Positions 9,075-17,911 are shown, counted from the stretch's first letter. The stretch is DNA of 64,000 bases from UBA4732 sp963823075 (GCA_963823075.1 CAWGKE010000023.1:1302001-1366000); one strand, 5' to 3'. Numbers and translations are program-made. The notes: a model not told the origin generated them from the letters alone.

Positions 9075-10782
9075 ACCGACGGGTCCGAAGTCCTGGCTCG
9101 CTGCACTTGGCGAAGCTGCGACGGCCCAGGGTTTCGCCTGGCCCGGATTCGACGTGTTCGCCATGGGTACCGCACGGTCGGACAAGACCAAGGACGGCAG
9201 GTACGTCACCCTCAAGGATCTCTACTCTCCCAACCCGAGCCGGCGGGGTGTGCAGTGGGGCTTGTGGCGGGAGAACGGGGACTTGCCCGTTTTGGTCGCT
9301 GCCTTCGTGACTACAGCCGACCCTACGCCTGAGGGCGTCGCGGCCGCCCTCCCCCTCTTCCGAGGTTGGCTGGCCGAGGGTTGGAGGCCCGAGCAGGCCA
9401 ATGAGAGCGTCGGCAAGCACCCCGGCGCCCTGTCCGTGCCGGTTCGCGTCCCCTCCCCGACCAACAAAAAAGAATTTTGGCTGTCGGAAGATCGTGATTT
9501 CGGATTCGTCGTCTACAGGGACAGGTGGCAGATTTATAGCGGGTACAGGTGCTTATCCAGGTGGAAGCAGAAGGACGGCACCAGCAACAACACCTTTTTC
9601 GACCTGGATAGCCTGGATCGGTTCTGCACCTGGCTGGCCAAGAACTGGCAGGTGATCGCCTACGGGACCGACTACCGGCCCCCGTCGATGATAGAGCACG
9701 GCGTCTCCGGCAGCACGGCCTACGAGCGCGCTGTGATGACCCTCGACGGCAAAACGGAGCCCAGCCTCCGGGACTGGTGGGGAAGGCACGCGCTCCGGGC
9801 GGATGACAGTGACCTGCCCAACTTGTTCTTTGAGCGTCAGGCGGACGATCTCGTCGTGTCCTGGGACGCGTGCCCGTCGAAGACACGGTCTTACGAAATC
9901 GACAGCGGCGTTGCGGCCCTGCATGCGGTAGTCGCCGTCCCGAGGCTCCGCAGCCTGGTCGAGGATCGCATCAAGCTCGACATTTCGAGCCTGCTGGGAG
10001 ACGCCACTGCCGGCTACGCCGCAGTCAGCCACTACAACAGCAAATTGGGCACAAAGGCCTGGCTGGAGAAGCACGATTTCTACGAGGAGGATGCCCGCGA
10101 ACTGGGCCGTTCCGGGACCTCACACCAGCCGATAATCGGCTTGCTCCGCAGCGGGCAGGGCAGTTCGCTGGTCTCCGAAGACTACGACGCGGTCTTCGGG
10201 CTCTTGAAGGAGAGCAAGCGGGGCAGTTACGAGCGGCTCCGTGACCTGGCAAGGGGACTGAGCGTCTCTATCGACCCCCGGCAACCGTGGGAGTCAGGCT
10301 ACTGGCTGGCGAAGAGCGTCCGGGAGCGGCTAGGGCTGGAAGCCAACAAGAAACCGGACATCGAGGGACTGATGCGGGGTCTAGGAGCGGATGTCCAGAA
10401 CTTCAACCTCGCGGACCCAAATGTTCTAGGCGTCTGCGTGGGCACCCCCGAGTACTCCCCCCTGGTTGTCGTCAACCTCGCGTGCGAGAATTCAAAGGGA
10501 CCGAGCGGCCGGAGGGTGACGCTCGCCCACGAACTCTGCCACCTCCTCTTCGACCGCGGCGGATTCCGCAACCTGGCCCGGTTTGAAGGCGGGACGGCGG
10601 ATGGGGACAGACTGATCGAGATGCGGGCCAACGCCTTCGCGATCGAATTCCTCGTGCCGATGTCCAATCTTGTCGAGGGGGGGAAATTCGTCTCGAACGA
10701 GAGGCTCGGTGCCATTGCAATGGAGTGGGAGGTCAGCAAGGCGGCCCTGGAAAAGCACCTGGAGAACGCCCGCAACCAGTGA
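9052..10782 (+). CDS. ImmA/IrrE-type metallo-endopeptidase with long unknown N-terminal region
   Basis: A 576-residue protein. The C-terminal about 150 residues form an ImmA/IrrE (COG2856) domain: HELCH zinc motif at residues 493-497 and the downstream EMRANAFAIEFLVP with Glu523. The first 400 residues match nothing I recognise; they are rich in Trp and contain no helix-turn-helix that I can see, unlike the usual Xre-IrrE antitoxins. Members of the family cleave repressors or act in TA and stress switches. The 23-base overlap with the ART-like gene indicates a functional pair. ATG 9052 was taken, with GTG 9055 and ATG 9064 as alternatives. AGG arginine codons are frequent, as in its partner. 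Confidence 0.7.
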   Translation: MVTKMIPEPTGPKSWLAALGEAATAQGFAWPGFDVFAMGTARSDKTKDGRYVTLKDLYSPNPSRRGVQWGLWRENGDLPVLVAAFVTTADPTPEGVAAALPLFRGWLAEGWRPEQANESVGKHPGALSVPVRVPSPTNKKEFWLSEDRDFGFVVYRDRWQIYSGYRCLSRWKQKDGTSNNTFFDLDSLDRFCTWLAKNWQVIAYGTDYRPPSMIEHGVSGSTAYERAVMTLDGKTEPSLRDWWGRHALRADDSDLPNLFFERQADDLVVSWDACPSKTRSYEIDSGVAALHAVVAVPRLRSLVEDRIKLDISSLLGDATAGYAAVSHYNSKLGTKAWLEKHDFYEEDARELGRSGTSHQPIIGLLRSGQGSSLVSEDYDAVFGLLKESKRGSYERLRDLARGLSVSIDPRQPWESGYWLAKSVRERLGLEANKKPDIEGLMRGLGADVQNFNLADPNVLGVCVGTPEYSPLVVVNLACENSKGPSGRRVTLAHELCHLLFDRGGFRNLARFEGGTADGDRLIEMRANAFAIEFLVPMSNLVEGGKFVSNERLGAIAMEWEVSKAALEKHLENARNQ

Positions 10783-11046
10783 GACGCTTCGGCCGGCTGC
10801 TGGAGCTTTTCGGTGCGCGGGGACAGGTATCCTCCGGGATAACCCACCACGTTGGTTTATTATTGTTTCATTCTGGCCGCCCGGTTGCGTGCGTCGGTCT
10901 GATCGACCGAGGTAGCCGAGAAGCCCCTTCGCCGCTCGGTCCCGCTCTGTACGTTTGCAATCCTCGCCCCGTGAACGCCTGGCGTGGGTGGAGAATCACC
11001 TCCCGCCTCGTCGGCGCCGTCTGTTGTACCACGGCTGGCGGCCGGC

Positions 11047-12221
11047 TCACTTCGGCGCCGGCCGCACCTCGAACGGGGTCTCGACCATCTCCACCTTGGC
11101 TTGCGTCGTGGTCGGGTGCGTTTCATCCACCTCGAACGGCCGGTCGATGCTGTTGCCGGCCAGGTCCTCCAGCCGCTTATCGACGACCAGCCGGTAGGAC
11201 TCCGCCGCCCACGGCCCGCGCGGCGTGAATCGCCAGCGCGTCTGGCCGTCTGTCACGGCGACATCGCCAGCGATTTTCCGCCCGCCGGCGTCCACCACCC
11301 CCAGCATGTCCAGCAACAGGGCATGGTCCATCGGCTTGGGGAACGTCACGACCAGCGGCGCCTTGCCGCCCGCGGCCGGCGCGTCCAGCCGCCACGTCTT
11401 GGGGTCCGGCGGCGCTTCGTCGGCGGCCGCGGCCCGGAACGTCTTTCGGAACGCCTCCTTGAGCGGCTCGCCGTCCGCGTCCTCCCATTCGCGGTCAATA
11501 ACGAGCGTATAAGTCTTGCCCTGCTCCAGCACGGGGCCGAGTTCCTCGCGCGGCTTGAGGCCGCGCTTGATCCGCCCGGGGTCGATGAGGAGCGTGAAGC
11601 GCTTGCCGTCCGGGTCCCACAGCTCCTCGCCCAGCTCCAGGAACGGTTGATCCACCGGCTTGCCATCCGCGTCCAGCAGGCGGACGCGCCGGTACGCCTC
11701 GCCGCGGCTCATAGGCGCGGTGAAATGGAGGTAGAACTTCAGCTGGTTTTCGGGCAGCTTGTCCGCGGTGGGGTAGACCTGTTCCACGGCCGTCGCCTCG
11801 GCCGGCCGCGCTTTTTCCAGATAAAGCGACTCAACAAGCGCTTCTTGACCTTGTTTCGCGCCGGGCAGCCGGTCGGCGTGCAGCACCGCCCGGTAGTGGA
11901 CGCCGGCGCCAGGGGGAAGCGCGGCGTGAACCGCAGGGCGTTGTCCACGACGCGGTAATCGCCGAGGACGGCCGGGCGTCGCGACGGGTCGGAACCGTCG
12001 GTCGGATCGACGTACACGGCGAACAGGGCGGTCCACTCGTCCGGCTTACGGTCGGTCTGCAATAGGGCGCGCAGGGCGTCGGCGGACAAGCCGGTTACGT
12101 CAACGGCCGCGCCGCCATCGCGGATCGCAACGGCGGGAACATCAGCCGCGGCACCGTAGCCACACCCCGCCACGAACAGAGCGGCGACGAGCGCCCGCCC
12201 AAAACATGCAAGCGTCTTCAT
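11047..12221 (-). CDS. Lipoprotein with Big_5/SbsA-type Ig-like domains (one frame change)
   Basis: The gene begins at 12221 with a lipoprotein signal (MKTLACFG, lipobox-like VAGC at about residues 17-20). It continues to roughly 11890 and then carries on in the frame that ends at 11047. Two segments, FTAPMSRGEAYRRVRLLD and VVTFPKPMDHALL, are typical first strands of bacterial Ig-like Big_5 domains. The protein is therefore an exported, surface- or periplasm-anchored beta-sandwich protein of unknown partner. It lies just downstream of the exported propeller protein on the same strand, 69 bases away with a strong hairpin between. The frame change probably reflects one missing or extra base. 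Confidence 0.6.
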
Positions 12222-12242
12222 GATGTGAGCCTGAGGGGTTTC

Positions 12243-12274
12243 GGCGAGCGGCCGGCTCACGCCGGCCGCTCGCC
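12243..12274. terminator. 14-bp GC hairpin between two minus-strand genes
   Basis: Arms 12243-12256 and 12261-12274 are perfectly complementary around TCAC. The ends read GGCGAGCGGC and GCCGCTCGCC, as in the larger palindromes at 24813 and 60094, so it may be a reduced member of that repeat family. No T-run follows on the minus strand, so terminator function is uncertain. Confidence 0.45.
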
Positions 12275-12290
12275 TTGGCGTTCAAGCCAT

Positions 12291-13382
12291 TCACGGCAAC
12301 TCAATCGTGTCTAGCGTGGCCGGCCCGTCGGCCTTCGGCCGAATGAGGACCACGGCGTGATCCTTGTCAAACACGTCCAGCTGTTCGACGCCTTTGAGAC
12401 TCGCGATAGTCTCATACGTCAGGCCCGCCGTCGTGTCGATCTTAACGGGCGTGGTGATCGGCGCGGTCGTGGCCACGCCGTCCAGCGACACCTTCATCAC
12501 GCCGCGGGCGCTGTTGGCCATCAGCAGATAATCCTTGCCGCCCTTCTGGTAAACGATCATGTCGAGCGGGCGGTTATGGGCGCCCAGCTCGGCGATGGTC
12601 GCGCCCTTGACCAGCTGGCCGGGCTTGAGGTCGGCCACCGGAATCTTGACCAGCGGCGTGCAGGTGTAGGCCGCCAGCAGGTTCGGCTCCGAGCCGACGT
12701 CGAACTCCACGAAGGTGCGCACCGGCGACTTTGTTTCGAGCCGGCCGTGCGAGCCGTGGAAGATCTCGACGCTCGATCCCTTGTCGGCCTCGTCGAACGG
12801 GAAGGCGAGAGAGCGCAGGTTCGAGGCGAAGTCCTCGTTGGAAAGGCCGGCGACGTAGATGCGGTTCTTGACGAACGCCAGGTGCGTGATCGCGTCCTGG
12901 CGGCTCTTGCCCTCGGCGACCGGGTTGGGCAGCGCCGCTCGGGCGAACTTGATGTCCTTCAGATCGACGGCGTCGATCTTGCTGGACCGGTCCACGCGGA
13001 AGAGCAGCGGGGCAGCGTCCGGCCCCTTGCCGCGCGAGGCCGAGACGTAGACGTTGCCGGAGATCGGGTTGACGGCCACGTCGTTGAGCAGAAGCTGTTT
13101 GGCGTCGATGCCGACCATCGAGGCGATCTTGTCGTCGAGGCCTTCGACCTTGGGACGGTCGGTGCTCTTGGAAGGCGTGCGGTCGCCGGTGTCGAGGGCG
13201 AAGACGGCGGCGCCCTGCGAATCGCCGACGAAGAGGATGCCTTCGGGGCCGAAGGCCAGGGCGCCGGCCGACTTCAGGGCGGGCGTGCCCTTCTGAAGGC
13301 TGTCGGTGAGGTCGGCGCGGCCGGCGGCGGCGTAGAGCAGCGCGGCGGCCAGGGCCGGCAGGAGAAAACGGAAGAAACGCAT
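12291..13382 (-). CDS. Exported beta-propeller-like protein of unknown function
   Basis: A 363-residue protein with a clear signal peptide (MRFFRFLLPALAAALLYAAA, cut near GRA-DL). The mature part is a run of short beta-strand blades such as LAFGPEGILFVGDSQGAAVF and NPISGNVYVSAS, typical of NHL/SMP-30-like propellers found in planctomycete exported proteins. No catalytic motif is recognised. It is the first gene of a minus-strand pair with the Ig-like lipoprotein. Start at 13382 is the only sensible one, because it gives the signal peptide. Confidence 0.65.
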   Translation of the reverse strand: MRFFRFLLPALAAALLYAAAGRADLTDSLQKGTPALKSAGALAFGPEGILFVGDSQGAAVFALDTGDRTPSKSTDRPKVEGLDDKIASMVGIDAKQLLLNDVAVNPISGNVYVSASRGKGPDAAPLLFRVDRSSKIDAVDLKDIKFARAALPNPVAEGKSRQDAITHLAFVKNRIYVAGLSNEDFASNLRSLAFPFDEADKGSSVEIFHGSHGRLETKSPVRTFVEFDVGSEPNLLAAYTCTPLVKIPVADLKPGQLVKGATIAELGAHNRPLDMIVYQKGGKDYLLMANSARGVMKVSLDGVATTAPITTPVKIDTTAGLTYETIASLKGVEQLDVFDKDHAVVLIRPKADGPATLDTIELP

Positions 13383-13480
13383 GGACCCTCTCCTTGTGAC
13401 AGAGGCCGGGCGGGTGCGGAAAAGCGATGTCCCTTATGATGCCGCATTTGGGGGCGGATGCAAGCAAGAAGTCTGCGCCG

Positions 13481-13540
13481 TTAGCCGCGACGCGCAGCGG
13501 AGCGCTTCGACCGAAGCGCTCCGCTGCGCGTCGCGGCTAA
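13481..13540. repeat. Palindromic repeat type A, copy 1
   Basis: Arms 13481-13509 and 13512-13540 are perfectly complementary (29 bp, 2-base loop) and start TTAGCCGCGACGCGCAGCGG. The same arm core occurs at 15538-15602, where the right end continues into CTAACCGGAT. Here that junction is interrupted by the element at 13541-13639. Confidence 0.85.
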
Positions 13541-13639
13541 GAAGCCGTTTCAAAACCCGGTGGGACCGGCGTCCCGCCGGTCCAAACCCCGACCGGCGGG
13601 ACGCCGGTCCCACCGGCCAAACGGTTTTGAAACGGCTTC
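13541..13639. mobile_element. 99-bp MITE-like element inserted in repeat type A
   Basis: Terminal inverted repeats of about 17 bp (left end GAAGCCGTTTCAAAACCCGG) enclose a second long GC palindrome. TAA flanks it at 13538-13540 and 13640-13642. Comparison with the uninterrupted type A copy at 15538-15602 shows the empty site (GGCTAACCGGAT), so this is a real insertion with a 3-bp target duplication. The end resembles the left end of the IS at 20213 (GAGCCTATCCCAAAACCCGG), which has the same kind of duplication. It is non-coding. Confidence 0.8.
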
Positions 13640-13729
13640 TAACCGGATGATATGCCGTTCCTTCCCGCCCCACTCTCTTCTACCATAAGAGGGATCACTC
13701 CGCGCCTTGCGCCGCAGGGAGGACCCCGG

Positions 13730-14825
13730 ATGGACCATATCGAGCAGGCGGCCATCGATCTCGCCGCGGCCGCCGCCCCCGACCGCGACGCGGTCGAGGA
13801 CGCCTACGCCGCCGCCCAACGAATGCTGGCCGAGGTGGAGACGGCCGACGCCGCGGCTTGCCAGCGCGCCCTCGCCCGGCTGGCGGACGTGCTGCCGACG
13901 GCCGCGCTCGGCTGCGCCGGCGTCGTCGCCCTGGCGTGCGGCGCCCTGGTGGAGAACGGCGGCGACCCCGACCGGCCGCTGGACGGCGTCCTCGGCCGAC
14001 TGCCGGAAGCGCTGGTCGGCGCGACGGCCTTCGCCGACGCCTGCCGCGACCATGCGAAAAACGCCCCACCCGACGACGACGAGGACGACGGCGACCCCGT
14101 CCAGCGCTTCGGCGACGTGGTTTCGGAGGCGCGGCCCAGCGAGGCCGTCGCCTGGGCGCGCTCGACCTGATCGGCATGGCCGCCCTCGCCGTGCTGTCCC
14201 GGTCCCCCGACGCCCGCCGGCGGGCGCGGCGCGGCCGGAGTTGCTGCGCCAGGCCCAGGCGCTCGCCGAGCTGCACCCGCGGGCGAAGTTCCTGGCCGAG
14301 ATGCTGCGCGTGCTGGACGACGAGGAAATCCTCGTGCTGCACCCTGCGACCGGCGGCGGCTGGAGGGTTCGCATCCATGGAGTATCCGACAATTTCCAGC
14401 TGCATACGCTTCTGGCGGATGCGCTGATCGGCGATCCGGAAAAGGGCTTGTTGCCGGGTCGGCGCCCCGACCCGCGCGTCGTCGCCGCGGCCCGCGACGT
14501 GCCGGTCGATCCGGCCGCCGAGCTGGCCGAGGGGGCGTTCAACCTGATGGGCTGGCAGGCGCTGCGGCCGGATCGGACGTTGCCGGCCGGACAGGAGGCC
14601 GCCGAAAACTGGGTCTGGAACGAGGGCGTTCCGGCGGATATCTCAATGTTGGAGGGGATGCGGGTGCTGCTGCTGGGGCCGCCGCCGTACGTGCGGACGT
14701 GGAACGCCGGCCGCCGCTTCGAGGACATGCCGGCGGACCTCCGCGTCGCGGAGACGCTGACGCCCGCCGCGGCCGCCGGCTGGCTGGGCCGCATCGCCGC
14801 GGCGCCGCGAACGTCGAAGACGTGA
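13730..14825 (+). CDS. Hypothetical protein (two frame changes)
   Basis: ATG 13730 opens a helical Ala/Asp-rich protein (AAQRMLAEVETADAAACQRA). Coding texture then moves frame near 14160 (ALDLIGMAALAVLSRSPDA) and again near 14230 (ELLRQAQALAELHPRAKFLA), running to the stop at 14825. The C-terminal part contains VLLLGPPPYVRTWNAGRRF. No family is recognised. The following phosphatase gene starts 26 bases later on the same strand. The two breaks fall in GC-rich runs and are likely sequence errors. Confidence 0.45.
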
Positions 14826-14851
14826 CCGGTATCTACCCATTAAGGGATCGC

Positions 14852-15544
14852 ATGAAGTACGCCGTCCGGTTCTGCATTTTCGGGATGATTCTGGCGGCCG
14901 TCGGGGCCTGCCTGGGCGGCCCGGCATGGCTGCTGCTGTGGCCGGCCGTCAGCCTCGTGCTGATCGGCGGCGCTTACGCCGGTCTGGGGCCGCGGGTCTG
15001 CGGCAAACAGCCGGACGGCCGAATGGCCTGGTGGGCGGTGCTGGCGCTGCTGCCGTACCTGCTGACGACGTGGATCGGCTGGCACGCGATCCGCCGCCTC
15101 AGCCGCGAGGCGTGCTGCGACGAAGTAGCGCCCGGCGTGTGGGTCGGCCGACGGCCTTTGCCCGGCGACTTGCCGCCGGGCAGGGGCGAGGTTGCCTCGC
15201 CCTTGCTCATCGTCGATCTGACCGCCGAGTTCCCCGCCGGCCGGGCCGTGCGGCGCGGCCGTACCTATCTGTGCGTGCCGACCCTGGACTCGATGGCGCC
15301 GGAAGAAACCGCCCTGCGTGCGGCCGTGGAAACGGCGGCGGCGTGGTCGGGAACGGTCTACATCCACTGCGCCCTCGGCCACGCCCGATCCGCGACGACG
15401 GCGGCGGCGGTGCTGATCCGGCGCGGCCTGGCGACCGACGCGGGGGCGGCGGTGGCGCTGATGCAGCAAGCCCGGCCGCGCATCCGGCTGGAGAAGTCGC
15501 AGCGGCGGCTGCTGGAACGCATGGCGGCGGCGCAAGTCGGTTAG
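14852..15544 (+). CDS. Membrane-anchored dual-specificity protein phosphatase
   Basis: A 230-residue protein. Two or three membrane segments occupy residues 5-75, followed by a cysteine-phosphatase domain with the P-loop HCALGHARSAT (Cys, Arg and Ser of the HCxxGxxRS motif). The general-acid Asp is not certain but could be in VPTLDSMAPEE. It should remove phosphate from Ser/Thr/Tyr or from lipids on the cytoplasmic side. A short hairpin at 15183-15202 is embedded in frame and adds RGEVASP; the same 20-mer lies in the epimerase gene at 21270. The stop TAG (15542-15544) is part of a palindromic repeat. Confidence 0.75.
   Translation: MKYAVRFCIFGMILAAVGACLGGPAWLLLWPAVSLVLIGGAYAGLGPRVCGKQPDGRMAWWAVLALLPYLLTTWIGWHAIRRLSREACCDEVAPGVWVGRRPLPGDLPPGRGEVASPLLIVDLTAEFPAGRAVRRGRTYLCVPTLDSMAPEETALRAAVETAAAWSGTVYIHCALGHARSATTAAAVLIRRGLATDAGAAVALMQQARPRIRLEKSQRRLLERMAAAQVG
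15183..15202. repeat. 20-bp mini-hairpin inside the phosphatase gene
   Basis: The 20-mer GGGGCGAGGTTGCCTCGCCC forms a near-perfect stem with loop TTG and is read in frame as part of GRGEVASP. It is identical to 21270-21289 in an unrelated gene. Confidence 0.75.
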
Positions 15545-15602
15545 CCGCGACGCGCAGCGGAGCGCTCTTCCCCAGCGCTCCGCTGCGCGTCGCGGCTAAC
15601 CG
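15538..15602. repeat. Palindromic repeat type A, copy 2
   Basis: Core arms 15541-15566 and 15574-15599 are perfect complements; pairing extends to 15538 and 15602. The arms match the repeat at 13481-13540. The left arm overlaps the end of the phosphatase gene and provides its stop codon. Being uninterrupted, it shows the empty site for the 99-bp insertion at 13541. Confidence 0.85.
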
Positions 15603-15626
15603 GATCGGTTATCCACGCCACACCCC

Positions 15627-16952
15627 ATGAATCTCCCCTTACCCGATCCCTCGTTGGTCCTTCTCGTCGGCCCCGCCGGCGTCGGGAAATCCACCTTCGC
15701 CCGCCGCCATTTCCGGCCCACGGAGGTGCTGTCGTCCGACTTCTTCCGCGGCATGGCCTGCGACGACGAAAGCGACCAGTCCGCCAGCGGCGCCGCCTTC
15801 TCTCTGCTCCACCACGCCGCCGACGTGCGCCTCGGCCGCAACCGCTTCACCGTCGTCGATGCGACGAACCTCCAGGCCGACGCCCGCAAGCCGCTCTTGG
15901 AGATCGCCCGCCGTCGCCATTTCCAGACGGCCGCGGTCGTCTTCGCGCTGCCGGAGGCCGTCTGCCGCGACCGGGACGCCGCCCGCACCGGCCGCGTCGT
16001 CGGCCCCAACGTCGTCCGCCAGCACGTCCAGCAGCTGCAACAGGGTCTCGCCCGGCTGCACAAGGAGGGCCACGCCGCCGTCCACGTCCTGTCGTCGCCG
16101 GAGGAGGTCGAGTCGGCCGTGATCGAGCGGCGTCCGCTGCCGGTGGACCGCCGCTTGGAATGCGGGCCGTTCGACCTGATCGGCGACGTCCACGGCTGCT
16201 TCGACGAGTTGACGGCGCTCCTAGGCCTTCTCGGCTACCATATATCCGCGATGACGGACGCCGCCGGCCGGCCGGACTACGCCGTGGCGCCGCCGCCGGG
16301 CCGCAAGGCGGTGTTCGTCGGCGACCTGGTGGACCGCGGCCCCGACTCCGCCGGCGTGCTGCGCCTGGTGATGGGCATGGTGCGCGATGGGATCGCCCTG
16401 TGCGTGGCCGGCAACCACGACGACAAGCTGATGCGCAAGCTCAGGGGCAACGACGTCCAGGTGGCGCACGGCCTGGCCGAAACCCTGGCCCAGCTGGCGC
16501 CGGAGTCGGAGGAGTTCAAGGAGCGGGTTCGTATCTTTCTGGAGGAGTTGCCGAGCCATTACGTTTTCGACGGCGGCCGGCTGGTCGTGGCCCACGGAGG
16601 GCTGAAGGCGGAGTTTCACGGTCGAATGTCCAGGCGGGTGCGCGACTTCGCCCTGTACGGCGACGTGAACGGCGAGACGGACGCTTTCGGCCTGCCGGTG
16701 CGGCTGAACTGGGCCGCGGACTACTGGGGGACGGCGGCGGTGGTCTACGGTCACACGCCGGTCGTGCAGCCGGAATGGCTCAACGGCACGATCGACATCG
16801 ACGCCGGCTGCGTCTTCGGCGGCCGGCTGGCGGCGCTGCGCTGGCCGGAGAAGGAGTTGCTGTCCGTGCCGGCGGCGCGGGTGTACCGCGAGCCGAAACG
16901 GCCGCCGGCGGCGCCGGCGCCGCCAGCGGCCGCACAGCCGCCGGCGGGGTAG
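15627..16952 (+). CDS. Pnkp-like polynucleotide kinase-phosphatase without ligase domain
   Basis: A 441-residue protein. The N-terminal kinase has the P-loop GPAGVGKST (about residues 14-22) and a downstream VVDATN. The central metallophosphoesterase has GDVHGC, GDLVDRGPD, GNHD, AHGG and GHTP. Together these match the first two modules of bacterial Pnkp, which heals broken RNA ends by 5' phosphorylation and 3' phosphate removal. The third module, an adenylyltransferase/ligase, is missing: after GHTP only a short Pro/Ala-rich tail (PPAAPAPPAAAQPPAG) follows, and no Hen1 methyltransferase is adjacent. End sealing would need another ligase. The ATG at 15627 lies just after repeat type A. Confidence 0.8.
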   Translation: MNLPLPDPSLVLLVGPAGVGKSTFARRHFRPTEVLSSDFFRGMACDDESDQSASGAAFSLLHHAADVRLGRNRFTVVDATNLQADARKPLLEIARRRHFQTAAVVFALPEAVCRDRDAARTGRVVGPNVVRQHVQQLQQGLARLHKEGHAAVHVLSSPEEVESAVIERRPLPVDRRLECGPFDLIGDVHGCFDELTALLGLLGYHISAMTDAAGRPDYAVAPPPGRKAVFVGDLVDRGPDSAGVLRLVMGMVRDGIALCVAGNHDDKLMRKLRGNDVQVAHGLAETLAQLAPESEEFKERVRIFLEELPSHYVFDGGRLVVAHGGLKAEFHGRMSRRVRDFALYGDVNGETDAFGLPVRLNWAADYWGTAAVVYGHTPVVQPEWLNGTIDIDAGCVFGGRLAALRWPEKELLSVPAARVYREPKRPPAAPAPPAAAQPPAG

Positions 16953-17035
16953 CACGGGGACGACCTGGGGCTATGGGACACTGACGGCTTGCAGTGGTCG
17001 TTGACGGGGGATCGCGGACGGGTCACGCTCGCGGT

Positions 17036-17252
17036 ATGGACTACACACAGCTGATTACGATTGAGCCGGGCAAGCGGAGCGGCCAACCGTGTATCCGTGG
17101 CATGCGGATCACCGTGCAGGACGTGCTGGAGTACCTCGCGGGGGGGCATGACCGCCGAGGAGGTGCTGGCCGACTTTCCCGAACTGACTGCTGAGGACTT
17201 GCGCGCATGCCTGGCGTTCGCGGCCGACCGCGAGCGGCGGTTGCGGGTATGA
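17036..17252 (+). CDS. DUF433 antitoxin-like protein (frame change in a G-run)
   Basis: ATG 17036 gives MDYTQLITIEPGKRSGQPCI, then RGMRITVQDVLEYLAGG, the typical DUF433 start. A run of seven G near 17141 breaks the frame. The next frame continues MTAEEVLADFPELTAEDLRA to the stop at 17252. DUF433 proteins carry an HTH-like fold and are partners of PIN-like DUF5615 toxins, and that partner follows with a 4-base ATGA overlap. The homopolymer makes a sequencing error the likely cause of the break. Confidence 0.7.
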
Positions 17253-17518
17253 CCCTCCTGTCCGACCAGAACCTGTCTCGGCGGCTGGTCGGGCGGCTGG
17301 CCGTCGAATACCCCGGCTCCGAACACGTCGAGGCCGCGGGCTTGTTGGGGGCCGACGACCGGACGGTCTGGCGCTACACGGCAGGGCGGGGCCTGATAGT
17401 GGTATCCAAGGACTCGGACTTCCGGCACCTGGCGCTGTTGTACGGGCCGCCGCCGAAGGTGATCTGGGTGCGGGTCGGGAACGGGCCGACGGCGGCAGTG
17501 GCGGAGCCGCGACCGTGA
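17249..17518 (+). CDS. DUF5615 PIN-like toxin
   Basis: An 89-residue protein. It starts MTLLSDQNLSRRLVGRL and contains VSKDSDFRHLALLYG, the paired acidic motifs (SDQN, KDSDF) of the DUF5615/Mut7-C-like PIN family. The family is predicted to be ribonuclease toxins, paired here with DUF433. ATG 17249 overlaps the DUF433 stop. The last residues (AEPRP) and the stop codon come from the palindromic repeat at 17502-17559. Confidence 0.75.
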   Translation: MTLLSDQNLSRRLVGRLAVEYPGSEHVEAAGLLGADDRTVWRYTAGRGLIVVSKDSDFRHLALLYGPPPKVIWVRVGNGPTAAVAEPRP

Positions 17519-17559
17519 GGGAGCGGTCTTCTCTCCGCTCCTTCATGGTCGCGGCTCCG
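17502..17559. repeat. Palindrome with GGAGCCGCGACC core
   Basis: Arms 17502-17526 and 17535-17559 match at 23 of 25 positions. The arm CGGAGCCGCGACCGTGAGGG occurs also at 45520-45546 and, inverted, at 49005-49031. It overlaps the end of the DUF5615 gene. Confidence 0.8.
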
Positions 17560-17605
17560 ACACAGACGCCGATGCGTAGAGAGAGGGCGGGCGAAGACGG
17601 GTGCA

Positions 17606-17911
17606 TCAGTTCTCGCTGAAATCGAATTTCTGGGCCGTGTCCTTGCTGAGCGGGTCGCGCAGGTACCGTTGGCGGCACTCCGGACACAGGTCATAACGGA
17701 AGTGCCGCGACGCCGGCTCGACCGCGTCGCCGTCCTCGGACTCCTCCATTTCCCGCAGCAGTTGGCTGACCGCTTCCATGTGGTCTTCCTCGAGATCCTC
17801 CTCGGTGATCTCGGCCGGGTCGTGGACGGCGAAGACCTCGATCTTTACGACGTAGTGGTCTTCGCTGGCCCTCAATTGCTTTCCGCAATGATCACACGTT
17901 ACGTGCAGCAT
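17606..17911 (-). CDS. Small zinc-finger-like conserved protein
   Basis: A 101-residue protein starting MLHVTCDHCGKQLR. It has a CDHC pair near the N-terminus and a CPEC pair near the C-terminus, so it can form one treble-clef or zinc ribbon. The middle is very acidic (AEITEEDLEEDHMEAVSQ). GGAGGG precedes the ATG at 17911, which is why the longer upstream frame was not used. Function is unknown; this kind of protein is common in planctomycetes. Confidence 0.65.
   Translation of the reverse strand: MLHVTCDHCGKQLRASEDHYVVKIEVFAVHDPAEITEEDLEEDHMEAVSQLLREMEESEDGDAVEPASRHFRYDLCPECRQRYLRDPLSKDTAQKFDFSEN

Noticed and set aside
10783..11046. Possible small genes in the gap after the ImmA/IrrE gene
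   Set aside because: All frames are short, and the gap is between convergent genes; nothing supported.
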